Assembly: GCF_028473745.1 (NCBI RefSeq)
Contig: NZ_CP101137.1
Span: 620,001 to 684,000, forward strand
Direction of reading: 5' to 3'
From: Streptomyces sp. M92
Lineage (GTDB): Bacteria; Actinomycetota; Actinomycetes; Streptomycetales; Streptomycetaceae
Length of the DNA stretch: 64,000 bases
The notes under the pieces are model-generated. The model was not told the origin of the DNA, made no database searches, and was given only the letters and a program-made list of their open reading frames with translations. How positions within the stretch are numbered: the first letter of the stretch is position 1; the number at the start of each line of letters is the position of its first letter. A program made the position numbers and the translations under genes. This document shows positions 26,303-35,307 of the stretch, in pieces.

Positions 26303-27241
26303 GTGCTCGTACTCGTCGCTCCCGGCCAGGGCGCCCAGACGCCCGGCTTCCTGACTGACTGGCTCGCCCTTCCCGGCGCCGCCGACCGCGTCGCCGCGTG
26401 GTCCGACGCGATCGGACTCGACCTCGCCCACTACGGCACCAAGGGCGACGCGGACGAGATCCGTGACACGTCCGTCGCGCAGCCGCTGCTGGTCGCCGCG
26501 GGCCTGCTGTCCGCCGCGGCACTCGGTGACATCGCGGAGATCGCGCCCGGCGCGGTCGCCGGCCACAGTGTCGGTGAGATCACCGCCGCCGCGTTCGCGG
26601 GTGTCCTCGACGACACCGCCGCGCTGGCCCTCGTGCGCAAGCGGGGGCTGGCCATGGCGGAGGCCGCCGCGGTCACCGAGACCGGCATGTCGGCGCTGCT
26701 CGGCGGCGACCCCGAGGTGAGCGTCGCGCACCTGGAGAAGCTCGGCCTGACCCCGGCGAACGTGAACGGCGCCGGTCAGATCGTGGCGGCCGGCACCATG
26801 GAGCAGCTGACCGCGCTGAACGAGGACAAGCCCGAGGGCGTGCGCAAGGTCGTCCCGCTGAAGGTGGCCGGCGCGTTCCACACGCACCACATGGCGCCCG
26901 CCGTGGACAAGCTCGCCGAGGCCGCGAAGGCGCTGACGCCCGCCGACCCGAAGGTGACGTACGTCTCCAACAAGGACGGGCAGGCTGTCGCCTCCGGCGC
27001 CGAGGTGCTGGAGCGCCTGGTCGGGCAGGTCGCCAACCCGGTCCGCTGGGACCGGTGCATGGAGACGTTCAAGGAGCTCGGCGTCACCGCGCTGATCGAG
27101 GTGTGCCCCGGCGGCACCCTGACCGGCCTGGCCAAGCGTGCGCTGCCGGGTGTGCAGACCCTGGCCCTGAAGACCCCCGCCGACCTCGACGCGGCCCGCG
27201 AGCTCGTGGCCGAGCACGCCGGACACGTCGAGCAGGCCTGA
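26303..27241 (+). CDS. fabD: Malonyl-CoA:ACP transacylase
   Basis: Transfers malonyl from CoA to the acyl carrier protein; first enzyme of the fab operon for type II fatty acid synthesis. The N-terminal VLVAPGQGAQ forms the oxyanion loop, the nucleophile elbow is GHSVGE (serine near residue 95), and the catalytic histidine is in VAGAFHTHHM. Length of 312 residues is normal. GTG codons at 26297 and 26303 are both possible starts; 26303 gives MLVLVAPGQG, the usual beginning, with an AAGAGAGAG purine tract upstream. Followed 17 bp later by fabH. Confidence 0.97.
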   Translation: MLVLVAPGQGAQTPGFLTDWLALPGAADRVAAWSDAIGLDLAHYGTKGDADEIRDTSVAQPLLVAAGLLSAAALGDIAEIAPGAVAGHSVGEITAAAFAGVLDDTAALALVRKRGLAMAEAAAVTETGMSALLGGDPEVSVAHLEKLGLTPANVNGAGQIVAAGTMEQLTALNEDKPEGVRKVVPLKVAGAFHTHHMAPAVDKLAEAAKALTPADPKVTYVSNKDGQAVASGAEVLERLVGQVANPVRWDRCMETFKELGVTALIEVCPGGTLTGLAKRALPGVQTLALKTPADLDAARELVAEHAGHVEQA

Positions 27242-27257
27242 CAAGGAGCGCGAGAGC

Positions 27258-28289
27258 ATGTCGAAGATCAAGCCCAGCAAGGGCGCCCCGTACGCGCGCA
27301 TCCTCGGTGTCGGCGGCTACCGTCCGACCCGGGTGGTGCCGAACGAGGTGATCCTCGAGACGATCGACTCGTCCGACGAGTGGATCCGCTCGCGCTCCGG
27401 CATCGAGACCCGGCACTGGGCCGGCCCCGACGAGACCGTCGCCGCGATGTCGATCGAGGCGTCCGGCAAGGCGATCGCGGACGCCGGTATCGACACCTCG
27501 CAGATCGGCGCCGTGGTCGTCTCGACCGTGTCGCACTTCAGCCAGACGCCGGCCGTCGCGACGGAGATCGCCGACAAGCTGGGTACGGACAAGGCCGCCG
27601 CCTTCGACATCTCCGCGGGCTGCGCGGGCTTCGGCTACGGTCTGACGCTGGCCAAGGGCATGATCGTCGAGGGTTCGGCGGAGTACGTCCTGGTCATCGG
27701 CGTGGAGCGGCTCAGCGACCTGACCGACCTGGAGGACCGGGCAACGGCCTTCCTCTTCGGTGACGGCGCGGGCGCGGTCGTGGTCGGCCCCTCCCAGGAG
27801 CCGGCGATCGGCCCCACCGTCTGGGGCTCGGAGGGCGACAAGTCCGAGACGATCAAGCAGACGGTCCCGTGGGACCGCTTCCGGATCGGCGACGTCTCCG
27901 AACTGCCCCTCGACTCCGAGGGCAACGTGAAGTTTCCTGCGATCACGCAGGAGGGCCAGGCGGTGTTCCGCTGGGCCGTGTTCGAGATGGCGAAGGTCGC
28001 GCAGCAGGCGCTGGACGCGGCCGGGATCAGCCCGGACGACCTGGACGTCTTCATCCCGCACCAGGCCAATGTGCGGATCATCGACTCGATGGTGAAGACA
28101 CTGAAGCTGCCGGAGCACGTCATGGTCGCCCGTGACATCCGCACCACCGGCAACACCTCGGCCGCCTCGATCCCGCTCGCGATGGAGCGGCTCCTGGCGA
28201 CCGGCGAGGCGAAGAGCGGCGACACCGCGCTCGTCATCGGCTTCGGGGCGGGTCTCGTCTACGCCGCGACGGTCGTTACCCTCCCCTAG
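27258..28289 (+). CDS. fabH: Beta-ketoacyl-ACP synthase III
   Basis: Condenses acyl-CoA starters with malonyl-ACP, the initiation step that fixes branched or straight chain starters in Streptomyces. The catalytic triad is visible: Cys122 in DISAGCAGFGYGL, His in FIPHQANVRIID and Asn in TTGNTSAASIP. The FGDGAGAVVVGP dimer/active-site strand is present. The 343-residue length is normal. It starts 17 bp after fabD with GGAG upstream, so the two are co-transcribed. The 79-bp gap to acpP contains small inverted repeats (GGCAC/GTGCC and CCGGA/TCCGG) that could tune the high acpP expression. Confidence 0.98.
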   Translation: MSKIKPSKGAPYARILGVGGYRPTRVVPNEVILETIDSSDEWIRSRSGIETRHWAGPDETVAAMSIEASGKAIADAGIDTSQIGAVVVSTVSHFSQTPAVATEIADKLGTDKAAAFDISAGCAGFGYGLTLAKGMIVEGSAEYVLVIGVERLSDLTDLEDRATAFLFGDGAGAVVVGPSQEPAIGPTVWGSEGDKSETIKQTVPWDRFRIGDVSELPLDSEGNVKFPAITQEGQAVFRWAVFEMAKVAQQALDAAGISPDDLDVFIPHQANVRIIDSMVKTLKLPEHVMVARDIRTTGNTSAASIPLAMERLLATGEAKSGDTALVIGFGAGLVYAATVVTLP

Positions 28290-28368
28290 GCACTCCGTGC
28301 CGGATCATGCGGTCCGGAGCGGAACACAAGAGCCACCCACTCTGGAACATCTACGAAGGAGCGCCATC

Positions 28369-28617
28369 ATGGCCGCCACTCAGGAAGAGATCGTCGCCGG
28401 TCTCGCGGAGATCGTGAACGAGATCGCCGGCATCCCGGTTGAGGACGTCCAGACGGACAAGTCCTTCACCGACGACCTGGACGTCGACTCGCTGTCCATG
28501 GTCGAGGTCGTCGTCGCCGCCGAAGAGCGCTTCGACGTCAAGATCCCGGACGACGACGTCAAGAACCTCAAGACGGTCGGCGACGCGACCGAGTACATCC
28601 TCAAGCACCAGAGCTGA
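28369..28617 (+). CDS. acpP: Acyl carrier protein of fatty acid synthesis
   Basis: An 82-residue acidic four-helix carrier that holds growing acyl chains on phosphopantetheine. The attachment site is Ser41 in DVDSLSMVE. Position between fabH and fabF, small size and acidity (ERFDVKIPDDDVKNLKTVGD) identify it as the primary ACP rather than a polyketide ACP. The ATG follows GAAGGAG at an ideal distance, consistent with strong translation. Confidence 0.98.
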   Translation: MAATQEEIVAGLAEIVNEIAGIPVEDVQTDKSFTDDLDVDSLSMVEVVVAAEERFDVKIPDDDVKNLKTVGDATEYILKHQS

Positions 28618-28704
28618 TCACCCGATCACTGTCTCTGGGCTGACTGCCCCGCCACCCGGCGGTGGCGCCGTACGAATCCGTATCCCGTTGGAGAAAGAAT
28701 TCCC

Positions 28705-29994
28705 GTGAGCTCGACCAAGCGCACCGTGGTCGTCACCGGTATCGGCGCAACCACACCGCTGGGTGGCGACGCAGCCTCGACCTGGGAGGGCCTGGTCGCC
28801 GGCAAGTCCGGCGTCAAGCCCCTGGAGCAGGACTGGGCCGCCGACCAGGCGGTCCGCATCGCCGCTCCCGTCGCCGTGGACCCCTCCGAGGTCATCCCGC
28901 GGCCGCAGGCCCGCCGGCTGGACCGCTCGGCGCAGTTCGCGCTGATCGCCGCGCAGGAGGCCTGGAAGGACGCCGGTTTCACCGGCAAGGCCGGCGAGGC
29001 GACCGAACCCGGTGAGGGCGGCAGCGTCGACCCCGACCGGCTCGGCGCGGTCATCGCCTCCGGTATCGGCGGCGTGACGACCCTGCTCGACCAGTACGAC
29101 GTGCTCAAGGAGAAGGGCGTCCGCCGCGTCTCCCCGCACACCGTCCCCATGCTGATGCCGAACGGCCCCTCCGCCAACGTGGGTCTGGCCGTGGGCGCCC
29201 GCGCGGGCGTGCACACGCCGGTCTCCGCCTGCGCGTCGGGCGCCGAGGCCATCGGCTACGCCATCGAGATGATCCGCACCGGCCGCGCCGACGTCGTCGT
29301 CGCGGGTGGCACCGAGGCGGCGATCCACCCGCTGCCCATCGCCGCGTTCGGCAACATGATGGCGATGTCCAAGAACAACGACGACCCGCAGGGCGCCTCG
29401 CGTCCGTTCGACACGGGCCGTGACGGCTTCGTCCTCGGCGAGGGCGCCGGCGTCCTCGTCCTGGAGTCCGCGGAGCACGCCGCCGCGCGCGGCGCCCGCG
29501 TCTACGCGGAGGCGGTCGGTCAGGGCGTCTCCGCCGACAGCCACGACATCGTGCAGCCGGAGCCGGAGGGCCGCGGCATCTCGCACGCCCTGCAGAACCT
29601 GCTGGACCGCTCCGACCTGGACCCGGCCGAGATCGTGCACGTCAACGCGCACGCCACCTCGACGCCGGCCGGTGACATCGCCGAGCTGAAGGCGCTGCGC
29701 AAGGTCCTCGGCGACGACGTCGACCACATGGCGGTCTCCGGCACCAAGTCGATGACCGGTCACCTCCTCGGTGGCGCGGGCGGCGTGGAGTCGGTGGCGA
29801 CGGTGCTCGCGCTGTACCACCGGGTGGCGCCGCCGACCATCAACGTCGAGAACCTCGACCCGGAGGCCGAGGCCAACGCGGACATCGTGCGCGGTGAGGC
29901 CCGGAAGCTGCCGGTGGAGGGCCGCATCGCCGCGCTGAACGACTCGTTCGGCTTCGGCGGCCACAATGTCGTACTCGCGTTCCGGACGGTCTGA
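28705..29994 (+). CDS. fabF: Beta-ketoacyl-ACP synthase II
   Basis: Chain-elongating condensing enzyme of type II fatty acid synthesis. The catalytic residues are Cys176 in VSACASGAEA, His in VNAHATSTPAGD and His in KSMTGHLLGGAGG. The 429-residue length is usual. A GTG start lies after GGAG. The 87-bp gap from acpP contains a 7-bp GC hairpin (CGCCACC with GGTGGCG). It closes the fab operon, which ends in a perfect 38-bp palindrome. Confidence 0.97.
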   Translation: MSSTKRTVVVTGIGATTPLGGDAASTWEGLVAGKSGVKPLEQDWAADQAVRIAAPVAVDPSEVIPRPQARRLDRSAQFALIAAQEAWKDAGFTGKAGEATEPGEGGSVDPDRLGAVIASGIGGVTTLLDQYDVLKEKGVRRVSPHTVPMLMPNGPSANVGLAVGARAGVHTPVSACASGAEAIGYAIEMIRTGRADVVVAGGTEAAIHPLPIAAFGNMMAMSKNNDDPQGASRPFDTGRDGFVLGEGAGVLVLESAEHAAARGARVYAEAVGQGVSADSHDIVQPEPEGRGISHALQNLLDRSDLDPAEIVHVNAHATSTPAGDIAELKALRKVLGDDVDHMAVSGTKSMTGHLLGGAGGVESVATVLALYHRVAPPTINVENLDPEAEANADIVRGEARKLPVEGRIAALNDSFGFGGHNVVLAFRTV

Positions 29995-30010
29995 GCGGCC
30001 TCCGTAAGCG

Positions 30011-30048
30011 TGTGAAAGGGCCCCACCGGCCGGTGGGGCCCTTTCACA
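30011..30048. terminator. Perfect 38-bp palindromic terminator after fabF
   Basis: TGTGAAAGGGCCCCACCGG is followed directly by its exact complement (19-bp arms). The AAAG/CTTT flanks give a bidirectional terminator for fabF and the convergent DUF3145 gene. Confidence 0.92.
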
Positions 30049-30080
30049 TGTCCGTGTACGGGGGGGCGGCGGGCCGGGGC

Positions 30081-30575
30081 TCAGACCACCTGGTGCAGCC
30101 AGCGCACCGGGGCGCCCTCGCCCGCGTAGCGGAAGGGCTCCAGTTCGTCGTCCCAGGGCTTGCCGAGGAGCCTGGCGATGTCGGACTCCAGGTCGCTCTC
30201 CCCGTGCTGGGAGCGGGTCAGGGCGGCCCGCAGCCGGTCCTCGGGTACCAGGATGTCCCCGTGGATGCCGGTGACCGCGTGGTAGATGCCGAGGTCGGGG
30301 GTGCAGCTGTAGCGTTCGCCCTCGGCGTTCGCGGACGGCTCCGCGGTGACCTCGAAGCGCAGCAGCTGCCAGCCCCGCAGCGCGGAGGCGAGCTTGGAGG
30401 CGGTGCCGACCTGGCCCTGCCAGGAGAACTCCGAGCGCCAGGTGCCGGGCGCGGCGGGCTGCCGGATCCAGTCCAGGCTGACGCGCGTGCCGAGCACCCC
30501 GGCGACGGCCCACTCGACGTGCGGGCAGAGCGCGCGCGGCGCGGAGTGCACGTACAGAACTCCACGTGTCGTCAC
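30081..30575 (-). CDS. DUF3145 family protein
   Basis: A 164-residue protein conserved next to the fab operon in actinobacteria, function unknown. It starts MTTRGVLYVHSAPRALCPHVEWAVAGVLG and includes SEFSWQGQVGTASKLASALRGW and the conserved ending EPFRYAGEGAPVRWLHQVV. No signal peptide or membrane helix. The GTG start has GGAGG five bases upstream. Convergent with fabF and sharing its terminator. Confidence 0.9.
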   Translation of the reverse strand: MTTRGVLYVHSAPRALCPHVEWAVAGVLGTRVSLDWIRQPAAPGTWRSEFSWQGQVGTASKLASALRGWQLLRFEVTAEPSANAEGERYSCTPDLGIYHAVTGIHGDILVPEDRLRAALTRSQHGESDLESDIARLLGKPWDDELEPFRYAGEGAPVRWLHQVV

Positions 30576-30833
30576 CGGAACCTCCGGGCTGAGCGGGACA
30601 TCTCGGAACGGGTGGAACGGCCCGTGGCCGGGCGGGCCACGTTGATGGCGAGGCTACCGTGCGCCGGGGCGCGGAGTGTGACGTACCGTCGGTCCCGGTG
30701 CCGACAAACCTCCGCCATTCACCCGGCAGGACGCTTGTGCGGGTGTGAGACGCACCATCGCCGCCCCCGGGAACCCTCGCGCGGTGTCATGGGTTGAGCA
30801 CACTGGAGGCACGAGGCGAGGGACGGGACCGGC

Positions 30834-31760
30834 ATGGGGCAGGGCAGGGAGCGCGGGGCGTGGCGCGTACGCCGGCGTGCGCGTGCCGTACTCGCCGTCC
30901 GCGCGACGGCCGTGCTGGCCGCGGCCGTCGTCGGCGCGACGGGCTGCGACGCGGTGGGCGGGGACTCCCCCGCCCCGTCCGGCTCGGCGTCGAAGAGCAC
31001 CAAGCCCGCTCCGCTGTGGGACACCCGCCCGGAGTCGGTCGCCGCCGTGGGTGACTCCATCACGCGCGGCTTCGACGCGTGCGCGGTCCTGTCGGACTGT
31101 CCCGAGGTCTCGTGGGCCACGGGCACCAGCGCCGAGGTCGACAGTCTGGCCGTACGGCTGCTCGGGCAGGCGGATGCGGCGGAGAACAGCTGGAACTACG
31201 CGGTCACCGGCGCCCGGATGGCGGACCTGACGGGACAGATGACGCGGGCGGCCGCGCGAAAGCCGGAGCTGGTGGCGGTGATGGTGGGGGCCAACGACGC
31301 CTGCCGGGCCACGACCTCCGCGATGACGTCGGTGGCCGACTTCCGGGCGCAGTTCGAGGAGGCGCTGGGCGCGCTGCGCGAGAGGCTGCCGAAGGCGCAG
31401 GTGTACGTCGCGAGCATCCCGGACCTGAAGCGGCTGTGGTCCCAGGGGCGCACCAACCCGTTGGGCAAGCAGGTCTGGAAGCTGGGCATCTGTCCGTCGA
31501 TGCTGGCGGACGCGGACGCGCTGGACTCGGCGGCGGTGCTGCGGCGCAACACCGTGCGGGACCGGGTGGAGGACTACAACGCGGTGCTGCGGGACGTCTG
31601 CGCGAAGGACCGGCGGTGCCGCACCGACGGCGGGGCGGTGCACGAGTTCCGGTTCGGCACGGACCAGCTGAGCCGCTGGGACTGGTTCCACCCGAGCGTG
31701 GACGGCCAGGCGCGGCTGGCGGAGATCGCCTACCGCGCGGTCACCGCGAAGCAGCCCTGA
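30834..31760 (+). CDS. SGNH/GDSL hydrolase, probable lipoprotein
   Basis: A 308-residue exported esterase-type protein. It has a charged N-terminus, a hydrophobic segment (residues ~17-36) and a lipobox-like VGATGC ending at Cys38, so it is probably lipid anchored. After a Ser/Lys linker comes the SGNH fold: block I AVGDSITRG (nucleophile Ser), the block II glycine region, block III VGANDAC (Asn) and block V DWFHPSVDG (Asp and His). Six or more cysteines suggest disulphides. Likely substrates are acyl or acetyl esters outside the cell; not determined. Confidence 0.88.
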   Translation: MGQGRERGAWRVRRRARAVLAVRATAVLAAAVVGATGCDAVGGDSPAPSGSASKSTKPAPLWDTRPESVAAVGDSITRGFDACAVLSDCPEVSWATGTSAEVDSLAVRLLGQADAAENSWNYAVTGARMADLTGQMTRAAARKPELVAVMVGANDACRATTSAMTSVADFRAQFEEALGALRERLPKAQVYVASIPDLKRLWSQGRTNPLGKQVWKLGICPSMLADADALDSAAVLRRNTVRDRVEDYNAVLRDVCAKDRRCRTDGGAVHEFRFGTDQLSRWDWFHPSVDGQARLAEIAYRAVTAKQP

Positions 31761-31798
31761 CCCCGGGCCTGACCCGGTCTGACCTGGGCGGCGTGTCC

Positions 31799-31804
31799 TA
31801 GAGT
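31799..31804 (+). promoter_or_regulatory. Putative -10 (TAGAGT) for leaderless aldose epimerase mRNA
   Basis: TAGAGT ends 7 nt before the ATG at 31812. Confidence 0.5.
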
Positions 31805-31811
31805 TCCGCAC

Positions 31812-32789
31812 ATGAACGAACTCTTCGGCACACTTCCCGACGGCACCCCCGTCCACCGCTGGACCCTCGAGCGGGCCGGCGTACGCGTGCGGGTCCTGTC
31901 GTACGGCGGGATCGTGCAGTCGGCCGAGGTCCCGGACCGCGACGGGAACAGTGCCGACGTGGTGCTGGGGTTCGCCGCTCTGGACGGCTACCTGGCGCAC
32001 CCGGAGCCCTACTTCGGGGCGCTGGTGGGCCGGTACGCCAACCGGATCGCGGGCGGCCGTTTCGCGCTGGACGGGCGGACGTACGCGCTGGCGCTCAACA
32101 ACGGGCCGAACTCGCTGCACGGCGGCGAGCGCGGCTTCGACAAGCGGGTGTGGGACGTGGCGCCGGTCGCGGACGGGGTCCGGCTGAGCCGGGTCAGCCC
32201 GCACGGCGAGGAGGGCTTCCCGGGCCGGCTGGAGATGTCGGTGACGTACGCGCTGGACGCGTCGGGCGCGCTGCGGATCGGCTACGAGGCGGTCACCGAC
32301 GCGCCGACCGTGCTGAACCCGACCAACCACAGCTACTTCAACCTGGGCGGGCCCGGGTCCGGGCACGCGGGCGGTCACGAGCTGCGGCTCGCCGCATCCC
32401 GGATCACGCCGGTGGACGCCGACCTGATCCCGGCGGGCGCTCCCCTGGACGTGACGGACACGCGCTTCGACTTCCGGCGCCCGCGCAAGGTCGGCTCCGG
32501 CTACGACCACAACTTCGTCCTGGACAAGGGCGTGACGGACACCGCCGTCGAGGTCGCCGAGCTGTACGACCCGGCGTCGGGGCGGGTGCTGACCGTGTCG
32601 ACGACCGAGCCGGGCCTCCAGTTGTACACCGCCGACCACCTGGGCGAGCCCTTCGCGCCCGGCGACGGCGTCGCGCTGGAGACGCAGCACTTCCCGGACT
32701 CCCCGAACCGTCCGGAGTTCCCCGGCACGGTGCTGCGGCCGGGCGAGGTGTTCCACTCGGAGACGGTGTACGGCTTCTCGGTGCGGTAG
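31812..32789 (+). CDS. Aldose 1-epimerase (mutarotase), cytoplasmic
   Basis: Interconverts alpha and beta anomers of aldoses such as galactose or glucose. The 325-residue galactose-mutarotase fold is clear: RYANRIAGGRF, the acid His in NPTNHSYFNLGG, GYDHNFVLDKG and the catalytic Glu in ALETQHFPDSPN. No signal peptide, in contrast to the secreted paralogue at 47290. A TAGAGT box seven bases before the ATG suggests leaderless transcription. It ends with a 12-bp-stem terminator. Confidence 0.93.
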   Translation: MNELFGTLPDGTPVHRWTLERAGVRVRVLSYGGIVQSAEVPDRDGNSADVVLGFAALDGYLAHPEPYFGALVGRYANRIAGGRFALDGRTYALALNNGPNSLHGGERGFDKRVWDVAPVADGVRLSRVSPHGEEGFPGRLEMSVTYALDASGALRIGYEAVTDAPTVLNPTNHSYFNLGGPGSGHAGGHELRLAASRITPVDADLIPAGAPLDVTDTRFDFRRPRKVGSGYDHNFVLDKGVTDTAVEVAELYDPASGRVLTVSTTEPGLQLYTADHLGEPFAPGDGVALETQHFPDSPNRPEFPGTVLRPGEVFHSETVYGFSVR

Positions 32790-32822
32790 CGGGCGCGTAC
32801 ACGGGCCCCGGTCGCGGTCCTG

Positions 32823-32858
32823 AGCCCCGGCCCGGCCGTCAGGTCCCGGGCCGGGGCT
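32823..32858 (+). terminator. Hairpin terminator after the aldose epimerase gene
   Basis: AGCCCCGGCCCG (32823-32834) pairs perfectly with CGGGCCGGGGCT (32847-32858). Confidence 0.8.
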
Positions 32859-33068
32859 GCTCGCGGGGGCGCGCCGTCGGGCGGCGGCCCGTCCCAGACG
32901 TTAATCGCCGCCGGGATCCGACGACCGGTGATCAAGCGCCCGAAGCGGAGTTCGTACGAACCCTTCACAAACGCCCATGAGCCGCTCGCCGTAGCGCGCG
33001 TCCCTTCCGTCACGCGATACTGCCGCCGTCCGCAGCGCACCCCACGGCGACGGAAGGCCTGGACTCCC

Positions 33069-34376
33069 TTGACACACATACGCGTTCGCACCGGCGTACT
33101 CGGACTGGCCCTGGTGGCGGGACTCCTGGCCCCCGCGACGGCCACGGCGGCTCCCCCGGCCACCACCGCCACCGCACCCGCTCCCACCGTCGAGGAACGG
33201 CGGCTCGACGGCGAGGTGCCCCGGGAGATCCTGCGGCGCTCCGGCTTCGCCGGGACGGCACCGGCGTTCGCCCGCGGGCTCGGGCGGGCCGACTCCTACC
33301 GGGAGGCCCGCCGTCTCGTCGCGCGCGAGGGCTCGGCGCTGTGGCGGCGGGCGGTGGACCGGGCGCAGGGGCGCGGGCCGGCCGGCGGGGACCTCGCACG
33401 GGACGACGACCGGCCGCTGTACTGGGCGCGGCTCGGGATGACCCGGGAACTGCGCACCTGGCACCCGGGGTTCCGGCTGACGGAGCGGCAGCGGGACGCG
33501 CTGCTCGGCGTGCTGGAGCGCACCTCGCGCGGCCAGACCGACATCGACCTGCCCGGCGGTCAGCGGCGCGGCAAGGGCCTCAAGCGGGTCCTGCTGACCG
33601 GCTTCGACCCGTTCACCCTGGACCGCGACGTCCGGATCTCCAACCCGTCCGGCGCCGCCGCGCTCGCGCTGGACGGCACGGTGATCCGGACGGAGGCGGG
33701 GCCCGCGCGGGTGGAGACGGCCGTGTTCCCGGTGCGGTGGCGGGACTTCACCCAAGGGGCGGTGGAGGAAGCGCTGCGGCCGTACCTGCCGCGGGTGGAC
33801 CTGTTCACGACGGTGAGCCAGGGCCGGGTCGGGCGGTTCGACGTGGAGCGGACCAACGGGGCGTGGCGGGGCGGCTTCCCCGACAACGACGACGTCTCCC
33901 GTACGGAGACGGTGCCCGTGGCCGATCCGGCCTCGCAGCCGCAGTGGACGACCACGACGCTGCCGTACGAGGCGATCACGGCCGCGGACACCGGCCGGTT
34001 CCCCGTGTACGACAACACGAGCGTGACGGAGATCCCGGCGGGCGGCACGGAGGCGGTCGTACGGCCGGACGGCCCGACGCCCGGTTCGACGGCCCGCGCG
34101 GGCGGCGGCGGGGACTACCTCTCCAACGAGATCGCCTACCGGGCGACCCTGCTGCGGGACCGGCTCGGGCTGCGCGGCACGCTGCCGGGCGGGCACGTCC
34201 ACACGCCGGTGCTGCGGTTCGGGGACGGGAACACCGACCCGGCGACGGGGACGGTCACCGACCCCGCGTTCGTGCGGAACCGGCTGGACATCGTGGCCCA
34301 GGTGCGGTCGATCGTGGCGGTGGCGGTCAGCGCGTCGGAGCCGGACCGGCGGGACCGGTCGTCGGACCCGAGCTGA
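33069..34376 (+). CDS. Secreted pyroglutamyl-peptidase-like (C15) protein with Ser in place of catalytic Cys
   Basis: A 435-residue protein with a signal peptide (GVLGLALVAGLLAPATATAA), a helical N-terminal part of about 120 residues, then a peptidase C15-like domain starting at VLLTGFDPFTLDRDVRISNPS. In pyroglutamyl peptidase I the triad is Glu81, Cys144, His168. Here Glu260 (DVERTN) and His376 (GGHVHTPVL) remain, but the Cys position is Ser352 (YLSNEIAY). The Ser-His distance of 24 matches the Cys-His distance of the family. An insertion lies between Glu and Ser. Start TTG at 33069, with only a distant GGAAGG. The 3' end overlaps the convergent EI24 gene by 50 bp. Confidence 0.78.
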   Translation: MTHIRVRTGVLGLALVAGLLAPATATAAPPATTATAPAPTVEERRLDGEVPREILRRSGFAGTAPAFARGLGRADSYREARRLVAREGSALWRRAVDRAQGRGPAGGDLARDDDRPLYWARLGMTRELRTWHPGFRLTERQRDALLGVLERTSRGQTDIDLPGGQRRGKGLKRVLLTGFDPFTLDRDVRISNPSGAAALALDGTVIRTEAGPARVETAVFPVRWRDFTQGAVEEALRPYLPRVDLFTTVSQGRVGRFDVERTNGAWRGGFPDNDDVSRTETVPVADPASQPQWTTTTLPYEAITAADTGRFPVYDNTSVTEIPAGGTEAVVRPDGPTPGSTARAGGGGDYLSNEIAYRATLLRDRLGLRGTLPGGHVHTPVLRFGDGNTDPATGTVTDPAFVRNRLDIVAQVRSIVAVAVSASEPDRRDRSSDPS

Positions 34377-35181
34377 CCGTCCGGCTGGCGGAGCCGCCGT
34401 CGGGGCGGTCGCCATCGTCGTCGTAGCCGTCCCGGATCTCCTCGCCCAGCAGGTCGCGGGCGAGGAGGGTGGCCCCGGCGACCGCGCCCGGCATCAGGAA
34501 CACCGCGACGAAGGGCACCAGGAAGGACACGGCCAGCGGGGTGCCGTAGCCCCAGACCAGCGCCTTGCGGGAGCGCAGGAGGGCGAGCCGGTCGCGCAGC
34601 TCGACGCCGCGGCGCTGGAGGGCCACGGAGGTCAGCTCCTCGGTGAGGAAGAAGCCGGTGACGAAGAAGCCGGCCACCGGGACGACCGTCTGCCCGACGA
34701 CCGGGATGAAGCCGAGCGCGAAGAGCAGTACGCCCCACAGGGCGGCGCGGACGAGGATACGGAGGCTGTCGCGGCCCGAGATCCACAGTTCACGCAGGAG
34801 CGGGAGGTCCGACTCGGGAGCGGTGCCGTCCGGGGAGACGTCCCGGTCGACGCGCTCGGAGAGGCTCTCGTAGAAGGGCTGGCCGATCAGCAGGGTGACC
34901 GCGGTGAAGGTGAGGACGGCCAGGAGCAGGGCGAGGGCGAAGAGGACGGCGGTGAGGAAGCCGCGGAAGAGGCCGGGCCAGGGGCTCGACCAGTCGTCGG
35001 CGAAGGGGGTCGCCCAGGCGACGAAGTCCGTGCCCCACAGCGCCAGCGACACCAGCGCCGCCACGTACAGGACAAGGGTGATCAGGCCGGGGACCAGCCC
35101 GAAGCCGTAGCTCTTGCCGTGCCGGGCCACCCAGCGCTGGCCCTTCAGAAGGTGACCGAATCCCGCCCCAAGATCGCGCAT
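34327..35181 (-). CDS. EI24/CysZ-like membrane protein
   Basis: A 284-residue integral membrane protein of the EI24 (etoposide-induced 2.4 / CysZ) family. It begins with the amphipathic MRDLGAGFGHLLKGQRWVARHG, followed by four to five long hydrophobic segments. The motif TLLIGQPFYESLSERVDRD near residue 105 and GFIPVVGQTVVPVAGFFVTGFFL are family-typical. E. coli CysZ imports sulfate, but most actinobacterial members are uncharacterised. The ATG at 35181 lies seven bases after a TAGAGT box, so a leaderless message is likely. The acidic/Pro-rich tail overlaps the convergent peptidase-like gene. Confidence 0.87.
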   Translation of the reverse strand: MRDLGAGFGHLLKGQRWVARHGKSYGFGLVPGLITLVLYVAALVSLALWGTDFVAWATPFADDWSSPWPGLFRGFLTAVLFALALLLAVLTFTAVTLLIGQPFYESLSERVDRDVSPDGTAPESDLPLLRELWISGRDSLRILVRAALWGVLLFALGFIPVVGQTVVPVAGFFVTGFFLTEELTSVALQRRGVELRDRLALLRSRKALVWGYGTPLAVSFLVPFVAVFLMPGAVAGATLLARDLLGEEIRDGYDDDGDRPDGGSASRTVSSGPTTGPAGPAPTR

Positions 35182-35188
35182 GTGCGGC

Positions 35189-35194
35189 ACTCTA
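35189..35194 (-). promoter_or_regulatory. Putative -10 (TAGAGT) for leaderless EI24 mRNA
   Basis: On the minus strand TAGAGT ends 7 nt before the ATG at 35181. It is the same hexamer and spacing as at 31812. Confidence 0.5.
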
Positions 35195-35233
35195 CCGGGA
35201 CCGCACCGGCCGGGCGGGGCCGCCGGAGCGCGC

Positions 35234-35272
35234 CGGAGGCCGCACCCGGTGCATCCGGGTGCGGCCTCCGGT
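35234..35272 (-). terminator. Hairpin terminator after the ohr gene
   Basis: Perfect 17-bp arms (35234-35250 with 35256-35272) and a 5-nt loop TGCAT, downstream of the ohr stop codon. Confidence 0.85.
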
Positions 35273-35307
35273 GAGTCCCGCGTCGGGTCCTGCGCGACGG
35301 CCCGCGG

